A stretch of 13,323 nt of DNA from Candidatus Zixiibacteriota bacterium (GTDB taxonomy: Bacteria > Zixibacteria > MSB-5A5 > GN15 > PGXB01): positions 1 through 13,323 of the forward strand of contig QNAH01000030.1 of assembly GCA_003641425.1 (NCBI GenBank). The letters are read 5' to 3'. Below the pieces are notes generated by a model, which was not told the origin of the DNA, did no database searches, and saw only the letters and a program-made list of their open reading frames with translations. Of the stretch, positions 7,056 to 12,838 are shown piece after piece; position 1 is the stretch's first letter; the number at the start of each line of letters is the position of its first letter. The translations under genes and the position numbers were made by a program.

Positions 7056-7205
7056 CAGCGAGGCTTAAATGCATAATTAGATCATGTTTCGGCCGACCAT
7101 AAAATAAGTCTTAGTTGATTCTATTTGCACACCAGACTTTTTGTCGCTAGTGTTGAGGTCCCTGTGCTAGTTTGGATTAAAAGTCAATTTTCTTTTATAC
7201 TTCGA

Positions 7206-7219
7206 TGATTCATGAATCA
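7206..7219. promoter_or_regulatory. 14-bp perfect palindrome, possible operator
   Basis: TGATTCATGAATCA is a perfect even palindrome lying between two TATACT hexamers. It has the form of a dimeric regulator site, but no gene starts close by on either strand; the nearest is the 3' end of trmO. Confidence 0.3.
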
Positions 7220-7365
7220 ATGTATATACTTACAGACAGTGTCAGCATAATAAATGGAGGTGGGGGCTATTGGAGAATGGTTTTCGTGAGTATCTATATA
7301 ACAACAAATTACTATTTAAAATTCTGTCCCACATACTCCCAGGTTTTTAAAGCGTTTTGATTCGA

Positions 7366-7818
7366 TTATTCACCGTCAAATCCCTCGGCAAGCCAGCCCA
7401 GCGTTGTACCATACTGCCGCTCTATCGGGGGAATAAATGGTTTTATGTCGAGCAAGGGAGTTCCATCGACAACATCTATATTTGTTACATAAAGTCTGCT
7501 GCCATTAATACAGTCAAGGTGAACTACTGAGAAGCCAATTGGATTTGGACGGTTAGGCGATCTTGTAGCAAATATACCATGTGACGAATTGCTATGAGAG
7601 AGTTCAACAATCAGCTTATATGTTTTAGAAAGATGAAAATGATAAAAAAGAATAATATGTGAAAACTTGTTCAGATCGGAGAGACCTTCTTCATATTGAG
7701 GCTGTAAAATTATTTCCCCTTTTGCTCCTTTTGACAATTTAGATTGCAGGGGCGTTTCTTGGGGGGTTTTAAACGGTGAATGAATAATACCAACCGGTTT
7801 ATATTGAATAAGGTCCAT
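7366..7818 (-). CDS. trmO: tRNA (N6-threonylcarbamoyladenosine(37)-N6)-methyltransferase TrmO
   Basis: The 150-residue product belongs to the TrmO/TsaA/YaeB family, which uses S-adenosylmethionine to add an N6-methyl group to t6A at position 37 of certain tRNAs. Family hallmarks are present in order: YKPVGIIHSPF (6-16), the GIFATRSPNRPNPIG signature (81-95), and VDGTPLLDIKPF (117-128), followed by the C-terminal PPIERQYGTTLGWL. The length matches the short form; E. coli TrmO is longer because of a C-terminal extension. I place the start at ATG 7818 because GGAGG lies 5 bp upstream. An in-frame ATG at 7830 overlaps that SD and is less likely. It follows the cupin gene on the same strand after 124 bp, so co-transcription is possible but not shown. 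Confidence 0.92.
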   Translation of the reverse strand: MDLIQYKPVGIIHSPFKTPQETPLQSKLSKGAKGEIILQPQYEEGLSDLNKFSHIILFYHFHLSKTYKLIVELSHSNSSHGIFATRSPNRPNPIGFSVVHLDCINGSRLYVTNIDVVDGTPLLDIKPFIPPIERQYGTTLGWLAEGFDGE

Positions 7819-7942
7819 TATTGCCTCCATACCATTTCTCTGCCTTGCTCATCTCAAATTACTTTCAACACCCACCCTCCTAATATGCCTTTAAAAAGTT
7901 ACCCCCATTAAAGAAATATCTTATTAGATATTCGGATTTTCC

Positions 7943-8278
7943 TTATTCGGACTCATCTGCCAAAGAGCACCAGATCACCAATACCAATGCGCCTATTTCC
8001 GAGCTGAATGGCCCGTGTTCAACCTGTTTTGGAATCACCCGAAATGTGCCGGCCGGGTATTTCTGTCCCTGACTCTCGACCTGGCCTTCCAACACATAAT
8101 GGAGTTCTGTGAATCGATGAGAGTGACTGTCCATTTTCCACCCGGGGGGGAGTTTTAGCATGATGGTTCTGGGTGCGATGCTGCCACCCACGCTAAGTAC
8201 CTTTTCTTCGGTTCCGGTTGGATACTCCGCAGCTCCACTCCATTTTAGGTCATTTACATTTACGCTTACTGCTTTCAT
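7943..8278 (-). CDS. Single-domain cupin protein
   Basis: This 111-residue protein is one cupin barrel. Motif 1 reads GWKMDSHSHRFTELHYVLEG (46-65) and provides likely metal ligands H52, H54 and E58. Motif 2, PAGTFRVIPKQVEHGPF (76-92), provides H88. The full ligand set makes metal binding likely, but cupins range from dioxygenases and isomerases to sensors, so no reaction is assigned. Its ATG overlaps the stop of the radical SAM gene as ATGA (8275-8278), which implies translational coupling and a shared job. GGAG lies about 10 bp upstream of the start, inside the end of the upstream gene. A weak AT-rich hairpin follows the stop, and trmO starts 124 bp downstream. Confidence 0.85.
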   Translation of the reverse strand: MKAVSVNVNDLKWSGAAEYPTGTEEKVLSVGGSIAPRTIMLKLPPGWKMDSHSHRFTELHYVLEGQVESQGQKYPAGTFRVIPKQVEHGPFSSEIGALVLVIWCSLADESE

Positions 8279-9234
8279 TTTGCCAGTCTCCTTTCTTTGG
8301 CGTGATTGCTTTGTCCTCTGAGGAAATGCCCCGGGAGCAGATATGTTTCTCCCCGATAATCTGTCCTGATCAATTCTCCATCACGAAGCATTTGTCCTAC
8401 TATTCCAGAAACACAATAGGCACTCTCAATCTCGGCGATCTGATCAAGACGCAGGGGATGTCGAGAGCCAATTTCCAGGATCGCCTGTCGGGCGTCGCCA
8501 TGTTCCTCCAGGTCAAATTTACCGGATTCCGGGTCGACGATGGGCATGGCTTTCCCAATTAACTCTTGAGCCATAATAATATTATCGGGTGCCGGCGGAT
8601 TTACCCAGGATTCCGCGGGCGGCCGAATTGGCGTGACGACATACACGCGGTCAGGAGCTACCATGTCTACTGCCTTTGCAATACTCCGCAACTCCTCTTC
8701 AGTATCATTTACTCCCTTGATCAACATTACTTCCAACCATATCTGCCCAAGATAATCATGACGGAAATCCACTAATCCATGCAACATTACGTCAAATGTG
8801 ATGTTGCGATGCGGTCTGTTAACGGTCCTGAAGGTCCTTTCATTTCCGGCATCAAGAGTAGGCATAACCACATCGGCATGTTTCAGATCCGCTCTGACAT
8901 CTTCAAGAAATAGCAGGGAACCGTTGGTGATTACGGCCGTTCGCGCTCGCAGATTTTTTCTCGTCTTCTCTATGAGCCAACCCAGATTTTTACAGAGAGT
9001 GGGTTCCCCATCTCCGACAAAAGTGACGTAATCAAATTGGGAATCTCTTCCTCGCGCGAGAATCTCATCAAGGATATCTTCCTTTTTGTAGAAACTCTGA
9101 CGAACACTTGTCAAATCCGTGGTTCTTCCCAGCTGGCAGTAAACACATGTATACGTGCATGTCTTCGCAGGGATTGGGCTGACACCCAAAGAAGAGCCGA
9201 GTCGTCTGGATGGAACCGGTCCGTAAACGTACAT
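8275..9234 (-). CDS. Radical SAM protein (COG0731-like)
   Basis: The 319-residue protein carries the radical SAM cluster motif CxxxCxxC (C26, C30, C33; CTYTCVYC), which binds a [4Fe-4S] cluster and cleaves S-adenosylmethionine. The SAM-binding GDGEPT is at 74-79 and an ITNGSLL strand at about 102-108. The opening GPVPSRRLGSSLGV is typical of a bacterial group distantly related to the wyosine synthase TYW1 (COG0731), but the substrate of this group is not established. The C-terminal 75 residues look like a winged-helix domain (RLDQIAEI ... VGQMLRDGELIR ... YRGETYLL). ATG 9234 follows GAGGT by 7 bp. It lies 21 bp after the methyltransferase gene and overlaps the cupin gene by 4 bp, forming a tight operon. 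Confidence 0.9.
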   Translation of the reverse strand: MYVYGPVPSRRLGSSLGVSPIPAKTCTYTCVYCQLGRTTDLTSVRQSFYKKEDILDEILARGRDSQFDYVTFVGDGEPTLCKNLGWLIEKTRKNLRARTAVITNGSLLFLEDVRADLKHADVVMPTLDAGNERTFRTVNRPHRNITFDVMLHGLVDFRHDYLGQIWLEVMLIKGVNDTEEELRSIAKAVDMVAPDRVYVVTPIRPPAESWVNPPAPDNIIMAQELIGKAMPIVDPESGKFDLEEHGDARQAILEIGSRHPLRLDQIAEIESAYCVSGIVGQMLRDGELIRTDYRGETYLLPGHFLRGQSNHAKERRLAK

Positions 9235-9255
9235 CGCTTTACCTCGCTTTTCCTG

Positions 9256-9885
9256 TCATTTATTTCCTCTCACGATCAAAAATGCACCCTTACCATAACC
9301 GGGTTTCACCGGCTCTGCTTTTATTGTCTCAGACAATGGATGAAAAATTGTCTGGACTGTTGCTAAATCTCGAAAGCCACTCTCTCCAAGCAGTTGAATT
9401 ATTTCCGTGATCGAATAAAAGGTAGCGTTCGAGTAGAAAACAGATTTCTCTTTGTTTTGCTCATAGCTCTTACCAATCGGGCTGTTTTTATCAACAAACC
9501 CAATAAGAAAGCAGCCCCCTTCCTTGAGTATTCTGTAAACCTCCGCAAAGGCCATTCTGATATCATCCAGAAAGCAGATTGTCGTGATCATTAAGGCAAT
9601 CTCAAACTGAGCGTCTGCCAGCGGCAGATTCTCTCCACTAGCTTGAATCACCTGTATACCTCTCCGCTTTGCTAGCTTGCCCATGCGGATTGATGGTTCA
9701 ACGCCGAACTCGATGCCCAGAGGGGCTGCAAACCGACCGGTTCCAACCCCAATTTCCACACATTCACCTCTCTGAGGTATGAGATTTCTGACTGCATTCA
9801 ACTCCGACAAAAAGACAGCCGGATTCTTTTCGAACCAATGCTCGTACTTATTTGTGTTTTTCTCAAAGGGCTCTATTTTTGGCAT
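9256..9885 (-). CDS. Class I SAM-dependent methyltransferase (Methyltransf_11 type)
   Basis: The 209-residue protein has the Rossmann-like methyltransferase fold. Motif I is VEIGVGTGRFA (43-53), the acidic residue at the end of strand 2 is in GVEPS (E63), SGENLPLAD (83-91) is motif II with the SAM adenine contact, and the motif around YRILKEGGCFLIGF is typical post-III. There is no cysteine pattern of the arsenite methyltransferase kind, so ArsM is unlikely. The substrate is unknown. ATG 9885 has AAGGA 5 bp upstream and the coding frame ends 21 bp before the radical SAM gene. It heads the methyltransferase-radical SAM-cupin operon, with trmO possibly attached. Confidence 0.9.
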   Translation of the reverse strand: MPKIEPFEKNTNKYEHWFEKNPAVFLSELNAVRNLIPQRGECVEIGVGTGRFAAPLGIEFGVEPSIRMGKLAKRRGIQVIQASGENLPLADAQFEIALMITTICFLDDIRMAFAEVYRILKEGGCFLIGFVDKNSPIGKSYEQNKEKSVFYSNATFYSITEIIQLLGESGFRDLATVQTIFHPLSETIKAEPVKPGYGKGAFLIVRGNK

Positions 9886-9905
9886 GGTATCCTTCCATTC
9901 TATAA

Positions 9906-9934
9906 ATTATACGTAAGCGCCGTATGGAGTTCTA
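9906..9934 (-). promoter_or_regulatory. Possible promoter of the methyltransferase/radical SAM/cupin operon
   Basis: A perfect TATAAT (9911-9906) lies 20 bp before ATG 9885 on the minus strand. The -35 position at 17 bp reads TAGAAC, only 3 of 6, so strength rests on the -10. It sits in the scar left by the IS remnant. Confidence 0.35.
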
Positions 9935-10070
9935 TATCGGGACTATTGTCAAAATAGAAGACAATTTCAAGGATACCGATATCCAAGGAAGCGTTCCGGG
10001 TGAGTTGCCGTCTGTATCTAACTTGAACTCCCGGTCATACTTCCGACGCTTCAGTTTGGTCGACATCTGA
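9924..10070 (+). other. Possible fragment of an unknown gene, protein-like in its first ~33 codons
   Basis: The plus frame from ATG 9924 to the stop at 10070 gives 48 residues. The first 33 or so (beginning MEFYIGTIVKIEDNFKDTD) have natural composition and codon use. The rest is the antisense of the transposase start. No SD precedes it, a -10-like hexamer for the other strand overlaps its start, and I do not recognise the family. It is probably the stump of a gene next to the deletion joint near 10018, not an intact gene. Confidence 0.25.
9932..10066 (-). pseudogene. Truncated IS3-type transposase OrfA (first ~16 codons authentic)
   Basis: The frame starts MSTKLKRRKYDREFKL, the usual opening of the helix-turn-helix OrfA of IS3-family elements. 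It has a near-perfect SD, AAGGAGG, 7 bp ahead of ATG 10066. After residue 16 the sequence turns serine-rich and unlike OrfA and stops at residue 44, so the homologous part ends near 10018. Normal OrfA is about 90-110 residues. The remainder of the transposase is absent from the window. Confidence 0.65.
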
Positions 10071-10136
10071 ACACCTCCTTACAGTATTATAATAATACTA
10101 TCCTTTCGACGTGTCGACTAAATCGGGGGAACTCCA
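10019..10136 (-). mobile_element. Left end of an IS3-family insertion sequence (remnant)
   Basis: Read on the minus strand from 10136, the DNA begins TGGAGTTCCCCCGATTTAG followed by TCGACACG, which resembles IS3-family terminal repeats that start with TG and contain a CCCC-GATT-GACA core. About 70 bp later comes the transposase start at 10066, the normal spacing. A perfect 17-bp odd palindrome, AGTATTATAATAATACT (10083-10099), lies just before the SD, where transcription of orfA would be set. No right end is seen, so about 1.1 kb of element is missing. Confidence 0.55.
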
Positions 10137-10253
10137 AGCCAAACCTCTTTGCCGGGCGCCGCGGGTCAATACGTTGATATACTCAATGACCAACATCATT
10201 ATCCCAACGAAGCCGGTGATGAGTAATGATTGGTATATTAACTCAACTATCAT
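10098..10253 (-). pseudogene. N-terminal stump of a membrane transporter, ArsP_2-like (10-TM heavy-metal exporter family)
   Basis: The frame from ATG 10253 gives 51 residues. The first 38 or so are a hydrophobic helix followed by a motif, LITGFVGIMMLVIEYINVL then TRG, that I associate with the start of the putative 10-TM heavy-metal exporter family ArsP_2. The full proteins have about 300-400 residues. The frame runs into the IS left end at 10136 and stops at 10098, so only the first membrane segment survives. Only a weak GAAGTG precedes the start. The family call rests on one short motif from memory and is moderate; that the gene is truncated by the insertion is better supported. Confidence 0.5.
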
Positions 10254-10359
10254 TGTTTACACTTCGACAATTTAAATACAGCCAGGAACTCATTCCGGAT
10301 CAGCCTTTGGCCGTAATTTAACATCATACTCAGCCTGACAACTCTAATGACTATATACA

Positions 10360-10383
10360 GCCGCCGAGTAACAACTCGGCGGC
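10360..10383. terminator. Strong GC hairpin, probable end of the DUF2173/63-aa operon
   Basis: GCCGCCGAG and CTCGGCGGC form a perfect 9-bp stem with a 6-nt loop, 48 bp after the stop of the 63-residue gene on the minus strand. No T-run follows on either strand, so it may block exonucleases or work with Rho instead of terminating by itself. Confidence 0.5.
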
Positions 10384-10431
10384 CGTACCAAATAAACTAT
10401 CGTAGTCGACTGATTTTTTGTTCGCGATCGA

Positions 10432-10623
10432 TCAGTCATTTCGCGTGAAGGCCAGATCCCTGCAACGCCAACAGCCCTGTTGCTCAAAGCCCTTACCAGG
10501 ATCAATGTCTTTGTCACAAAGCCACATACACCCATCATTGTCAAGAAACACTTGCATCGGACGGGCACCCGGGTGATATACACCGTGACCTACTTCCGGT
10601 TTTTCTTTGTTCCCAGTTTCCAT
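10432..10623 (-). CDS. Small four-cysteine protein of unknown function
   Basis: This 63-residue soluble protein has a charged N-terminus (1-22) followed by a compact segment with four cysteines: C32 and C36 (GCMWLC) and C51 and C54 (GCWRC). The arrangement CxxxC-x14-CxxC could bind zinc or an iron-sulfur cluster. I do not recognise the family. ATG 10623 follows AAGGAG by 9 bp, so the start is sound and the gene is likely expressed. It begins 60 bp after the DUF2173 gene on the same strand with no terminator between, and a strong hairpin follows, which makes it the second gene of the sigma-54-controlled unit. An iron-sulfur or zinc role is inference from the cysteines only. Confidence 0.7.
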   Translation of the reverse strand: METGNKEKPEVGHGVYHPGARPMQVFLDNDGCMWLCDKDIDPGKGFEQQGCWRCRDLAFTRND

Positions 10624-10683
10624 GATATTTATCTCCTTAATTAGTTAAGTTTGCCGTTCAAACATGTTTTTTTACCTGTCATT

Positions 10684-11037
10684 TTAATAATTCATTGGTC
10701 CGGGGCCGGTCGCTTCAGATCCGGCCAGATCAATCATGAGTTGGTTGTAGTCGCCACGATTGGTCTCAACAAACACACGTGTGTTGCCGACAACAACAAC
10801 TGAGTATTTACTACCCCACACGATCCAACCGACCAAAGATCCATACTCGCGAGGAAGTTTATTATTGAGGGCATTCAAAAATTCGCTACTTGCACGGTTC
10901 TGATTGACACATAGTTCAGCGCTTTCCATCAGATCCTCAGGTATCTCACCCACTTTTCTAATAACCTGACCATCTTCGGAGAATTGTCCTGCCGCGACAA
11001 CCCCTTTGACCTCCATCAATCGATCTAGTCCTATCAT
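10684..11037 (-). CDS. DUF2173 family protein
   Basis: The 117-residue protein has the features of DUF2173, a small conserved family with no known reaction. The start MIGLDRLMEVKGVVAAGQFS and the C-terminal SKYSVVVVGNTRVFVETNRG (76-95), followed by DYNQLM, are the parts I recognise. It looks like a soluble alpha/beta fold of the roadblock/profilin kind, which would suggest dimerisation or scaffolding; this is inference. One cysteine (C43) is present. ATG 11037 has AGGAG 8 bp upstream. The gene is preceded by a near-perfect sigma-54 promoter and is transcribed away from the activator gene, so it is probably the direct target of that regulator. Confidence 0.75.
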   Translation of the reverse strand: MIGLDRLMEVKGVVAAGQFSEDGQVIRKVGEIPEDLMESAELCVNQNRASSEFLNALNNKLPREYGSLVGWIVWGSKYSVVVVGNTRVFVETNRGDYNQLMIDLAGSEATGPGPMNY

Positions 11038-11078
11038 TTTCGGGCTCCTTTCATTTTTTACCTTCTGATCAGAAATAG

Positions 11079-11095
11079 ATCAATAATCGTGCCAA
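11079..11095 (-). promoter_or_regulatory. Sigma-54 (-24/-12) promoter of the DUF2173 operon
   Basis: The minus strand reads TTGGCACGATTATTGAT. Against the consensus YTGGCACGRNNNTTGCW, 13 of 14 defined positions match; only the C of the -12 GC is A. Transcription would start near 11069, giving about 30 nt of leader before the SD and ATG 11037. A 9-bp near-copy, ATTGGCGCT, lies directly upstream of ATTGGCACG (11096-11104 and 11087-11095). Confidence 0.75.
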
Positions 11096-11147
11096 TAGCG
11101 CCAATGAAAAGCAATAAATATTGTATGTTGTTGAATTACAATTTGAT

Positions 11148-11181
11148 AGCGTCGACAAGCCCGGATTGAACTTGTGACGCT
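11148..11181. promoter_or_regulatory. Imperfect inverted repeat upstream of the sigma-54 promoter
   Basis: AGCGTCGACAAG (11148-11159) and CTTGTGACGCT (11171-11181) pair except for one bulged G, with 11 bp between. It lies 53-86 bp upstream of the -24 element and could be a second activator site or an RNA hairpin beyond the activator gene. Confidence 0.4.
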
Positions 11182-11207
11182 CAGGAAGTTTATGAAAAAT
11201 AGATCGA

Positions 11208-11248
11208 GCGTTATTGCACGACAATCGGCACCTGTCGTGCAATAACGC
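11208..11248. promoter_or_regulatory. Perfect 16-bp inverted repeat: candidate upstream activator site and/or terminator
   Basis: GCGTTATTGCACGACA (11208-11223) and TGTCGTGCAATAACGC (11233-11248) are exact inverse copies with 9 bp between. It lies 21 bp after the activator stop codon and 113-153 bp upstream of the sigma-54 promoter. That distance is usual for an enhancer bound by a sigma-54 activator. On the minus strand a short T-run comes 8 nt after the stem, so a terminator role is also possible. Confidence 0.6.
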
Positions 11249-11268
11249 AATTTGTCTATTATGGCTGT

Positions 11269-12624
11269 TTAGCTTTCTGAGTTGGGAATTTTAAGCCCGA
11301 GCTTTTTGATTTTTCTATATAGTGTGGACGGGTTCACGCCGATTTGTTTGGCGGTCTCCTTACGTGACCAGTTGTTTCTCTTCAGGGCGGCGATTAGAAA
11401 TAATGACTCCATTTCATTCATGGTGGTTGCTATTTCTACAGCAGGAATAGACTCCTTTTTTTGCAAATGTTTCGGCAAATGTTCAGGCTTAATAACGCCC
11501 TGACTACAAAGGACAAAGGCGTGTTCTATTATGTTTTCGAGTTCCCGTATGTTTCCGGGATAATCATATGTCATTAGAATTTCCAAAGCAGCATGGGCAA
11601 CTCCCGGTATGTCTTTTCGGTGTAGACGATTGAACTGCTCAACAAAGTGATCAATTAGTAATGGAATATCCTCTCTCCTATCACGAAGAGGAGGGAGAAC
11701 GACTTTGACCACATTGATACGGTAGAAAAAATCGGCTCGAAATTTACCTTCGGAGACCATTTTATCAAGAGAGGCGTTGGTTGCTGTAATTATTCTAACG
11801 TCGGCCTTAATAGTATTGGTACTGCCAAGTGGTTCATATTCTTTTTCCTGAAGAACACGCAATAACTTAACCTGCATTGCCTGAGATATATTGCCAATCT
11901 CATCAAGAAATAAAGTCCCCTTTTCAGCAAGGGCAAAACGTCCTTTTTTGTCTTTTCGGGCATCAGTAAATGCCCCGGCCATATAGCCGAACAGTTCTGA
12001 TTCAAGCAAACTGTCAGGCAGAGCGCCACAATTTACACTAATAAATGGTTCCGAGTTTCTTCTGCTCAAGCTATGTAAGGCTTTGGCAATCAATTCTTTG
12101 CCGGTGCCGCTTTCCCCCTCTATCAATACTGCGCTATCGCTTTCGGCAATTATGGGAAGAATTGCGAATAGTTCCTGCATCTCCTTGTTGCGACTGACTA
12201 TTTCCTCAAATTTAAATCTGCTTTCAAAATCCCTCTGAAGTTTTCGGGCAAGATCAAGATCTCGGAAAGTCTCAACTCCACCTATTATTTTGCCATCAAC
12301 ATCTTTTAACAGAGCCGTTGAAATACTAATTGGAATACGCCTGTCCTTTTTATTCTTAATGCAAACTGGTTTGTTAATGACCGGATTCCCTGTGGCCAAT
12401 GTGATTTGTAGAGGACAATTACTGTCACAGGCGGTAGTACGGAAGATTTCTTTGCATGGTTTCCCTATTGCTTCCTGAATCTTATAGCCGGTAATTATCC
12501 GGGCCGCCTTGTTCATATATGTAATCTTAAAATCAAGATCAACTGAAAAGACACCATCAGAAATATTCTCAACAATGGTCAGAAGCCTTCTACACAGGAT
12601 CTCTTTTTCGTCGGCTTTTTGCAT
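11269..12624 (-). CDS. Sigma-54-dependent transcriptional activator (PAS-AAA+-Fis)
   Basis: The 451-residue protein is a bacterial enhancer-binding protein. A PAS domain (11-125) comes first, with cysteines at 57, 66, 70 and 88, including ACDSNCPL, a spacing that could hold a metal or sense redox state. The AAA+ domain (140-390) has Walker A GESGTGKE (170-177), Walker B GTLFLDEIG (236-244), the sigma-54 loop GAFTDA (217-222) instead of the usual GAFTGA, and arginine-finger candidates in FRADFFYRINV. The C-terminal Fis-type helix-turn-helix (403-440) ends STLYRKIKKLGLK. There is no receiver domain, so the signal is sensed directly or by PAS. The promoter TTGCCT-17 bp-TATATT (entered separately) precedes it. 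The SD before ATG 12624 is weak. Its likely target is the DUF2173 promoter downstream. Confidence 0.93.
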   Translation of the reverse strand: MQKADEKEILCRRLLTIVENISDGVFSVDLDFKITYMNKAARIITGYKIQEAIGKPCKEIFRTTACDSNCPLQITLATGNPVINKPVCIKNKKDRRIPISISTALLKDVDGKIIGGVETFRDLDLARKLQRDFESRFKFEEIVSRNKEMQELFAILPIIAESDSAVLIEGESGTGKELIAKALHSLSRRNSEPFISVNCGALPDSLLESELFGYMAGAFTDARKDKKGRFALAEKGTLFLDEIGNISQAMQVKLLRVLQEKEYEPLGSTNTIKADVRIITATNASLDKMVSEGKFRADFFYRINVVKVVLPPLRDRREDIPLLIDHFVEQFNRLHRKDIPGVAHAALEILMTYDYPGNIRELENIIEHAFVLCSQGVIKPEHLPKHLQKKESIPAVEIATTMNEMESLFLIAALKRNNWSRKETAKQIGVNPSTLYRKIKKLGLKIPNSES

Positions 12625-12669
12625 ATGCTCTTGCTATTGTTATTACCGGCTAATTTCTTCCCTGTAGAC

Positions 12670-12698
12670 AATATAAGAAAAAATAATTTTGCAGGCAA
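12670..12698 (-). promoter_or_regulatory. Sigma-70 promoter of the sigma-54 activator gene
   Basis: On the minus strand TTGCCT (12698-12693) and TATATT (12675-12670) are 17 bp apart; each box matches the consensus at 4-5 of 6. A start near 12663 would give about 40 nt of leader before ATG 12624. Confidence 0.5.
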
Positions 12699-12705
12699 GA
12701 CGCCG

Positions 12706-12739
12706 TTTACATCAAGAACAATAATGAAATTGATGTAAA
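12706..12739. promoter_or_regulatory. 10-bp perfect inverted repeat in the divergent region, candidate operator
   Basis: TTTACATCAA (12706-12715) and TTGATGTAAA (12730-12739) are exact inverse copies with 14 bp between. The pair sits just upstream of the activator's -35 box. Half-sites about 2.3 turns apart (24 bp centre to centre) suit a dimer or two dimers on one DNA face. Which protein binds cannot be told from sequence. Confidence 0.5.
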
Positions 12740-12783
12740 AAAGCTTCAAATACTCAAAAAATGAACATTTTTAAAATTCAGGC

Positions 12784-12817
12784 TTGACAAATGAAAATTA
12801 TCGTATATTAATATGCG
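12784..12817 (+). promoter_or_regulatory. ArsR-gene promoter with overlapping palindromic operator
   Basis: A perfect TTGACA (12784-12789) is followed after 16 bp by TATTAA (12806-12811). A 16-bp palindrome with one mismatch, CGTATATTAATATGCG (12802-12817), covers the -10. AT-rich dyads at the -10 of the regulator's own gene are usual for ArsR-family autorepression. Confidence 0.55.
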
Positions 12818-12838
12818 TAGATGCGGATATAGGTATAT

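Larger units (their letters stand above)
6681..7365. other. About 685 bp without a convincing gene; repeats and a palindrome
   Basis: I see no recognisable protein on either strand. A plus-strand ORF of 71 codons (ATG 6694, stop 6909) shows no known family, and GGAG lies too far upstream to decide it. Features seen are loose 10- to 11-bp GT-rich repeats (6995-7058), including an exact tandem CGGTTAGAAAA (7034-7055), and a 14-bp palindrome (7206-7219) between two TATACT hexamers (7196-7201, 7225-7230). A possible plus-strand promoter, TTGGAT-18 bp-TATACT (7172-7201), leads into no plus-strand gene. The stretch looks like eroded or inserted DNA. Confidence 0.5.

Noticed and set aside
10408..10437. 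GACTGAT/ATCAGTC repeat as terminator
   Set aside because: It overlaps the stop codon of the 63-residue gene and has no T-run; the hairpin at 10360-10383 is stronger.
11226..11242. Plus-strand sigma-54-like site TCGGCACCTGTCGTGCA
   Set aside because: Only 10 of 14 consensus positions match, it lies inside the inverted repeat, and it would read antisense into the activator gene.
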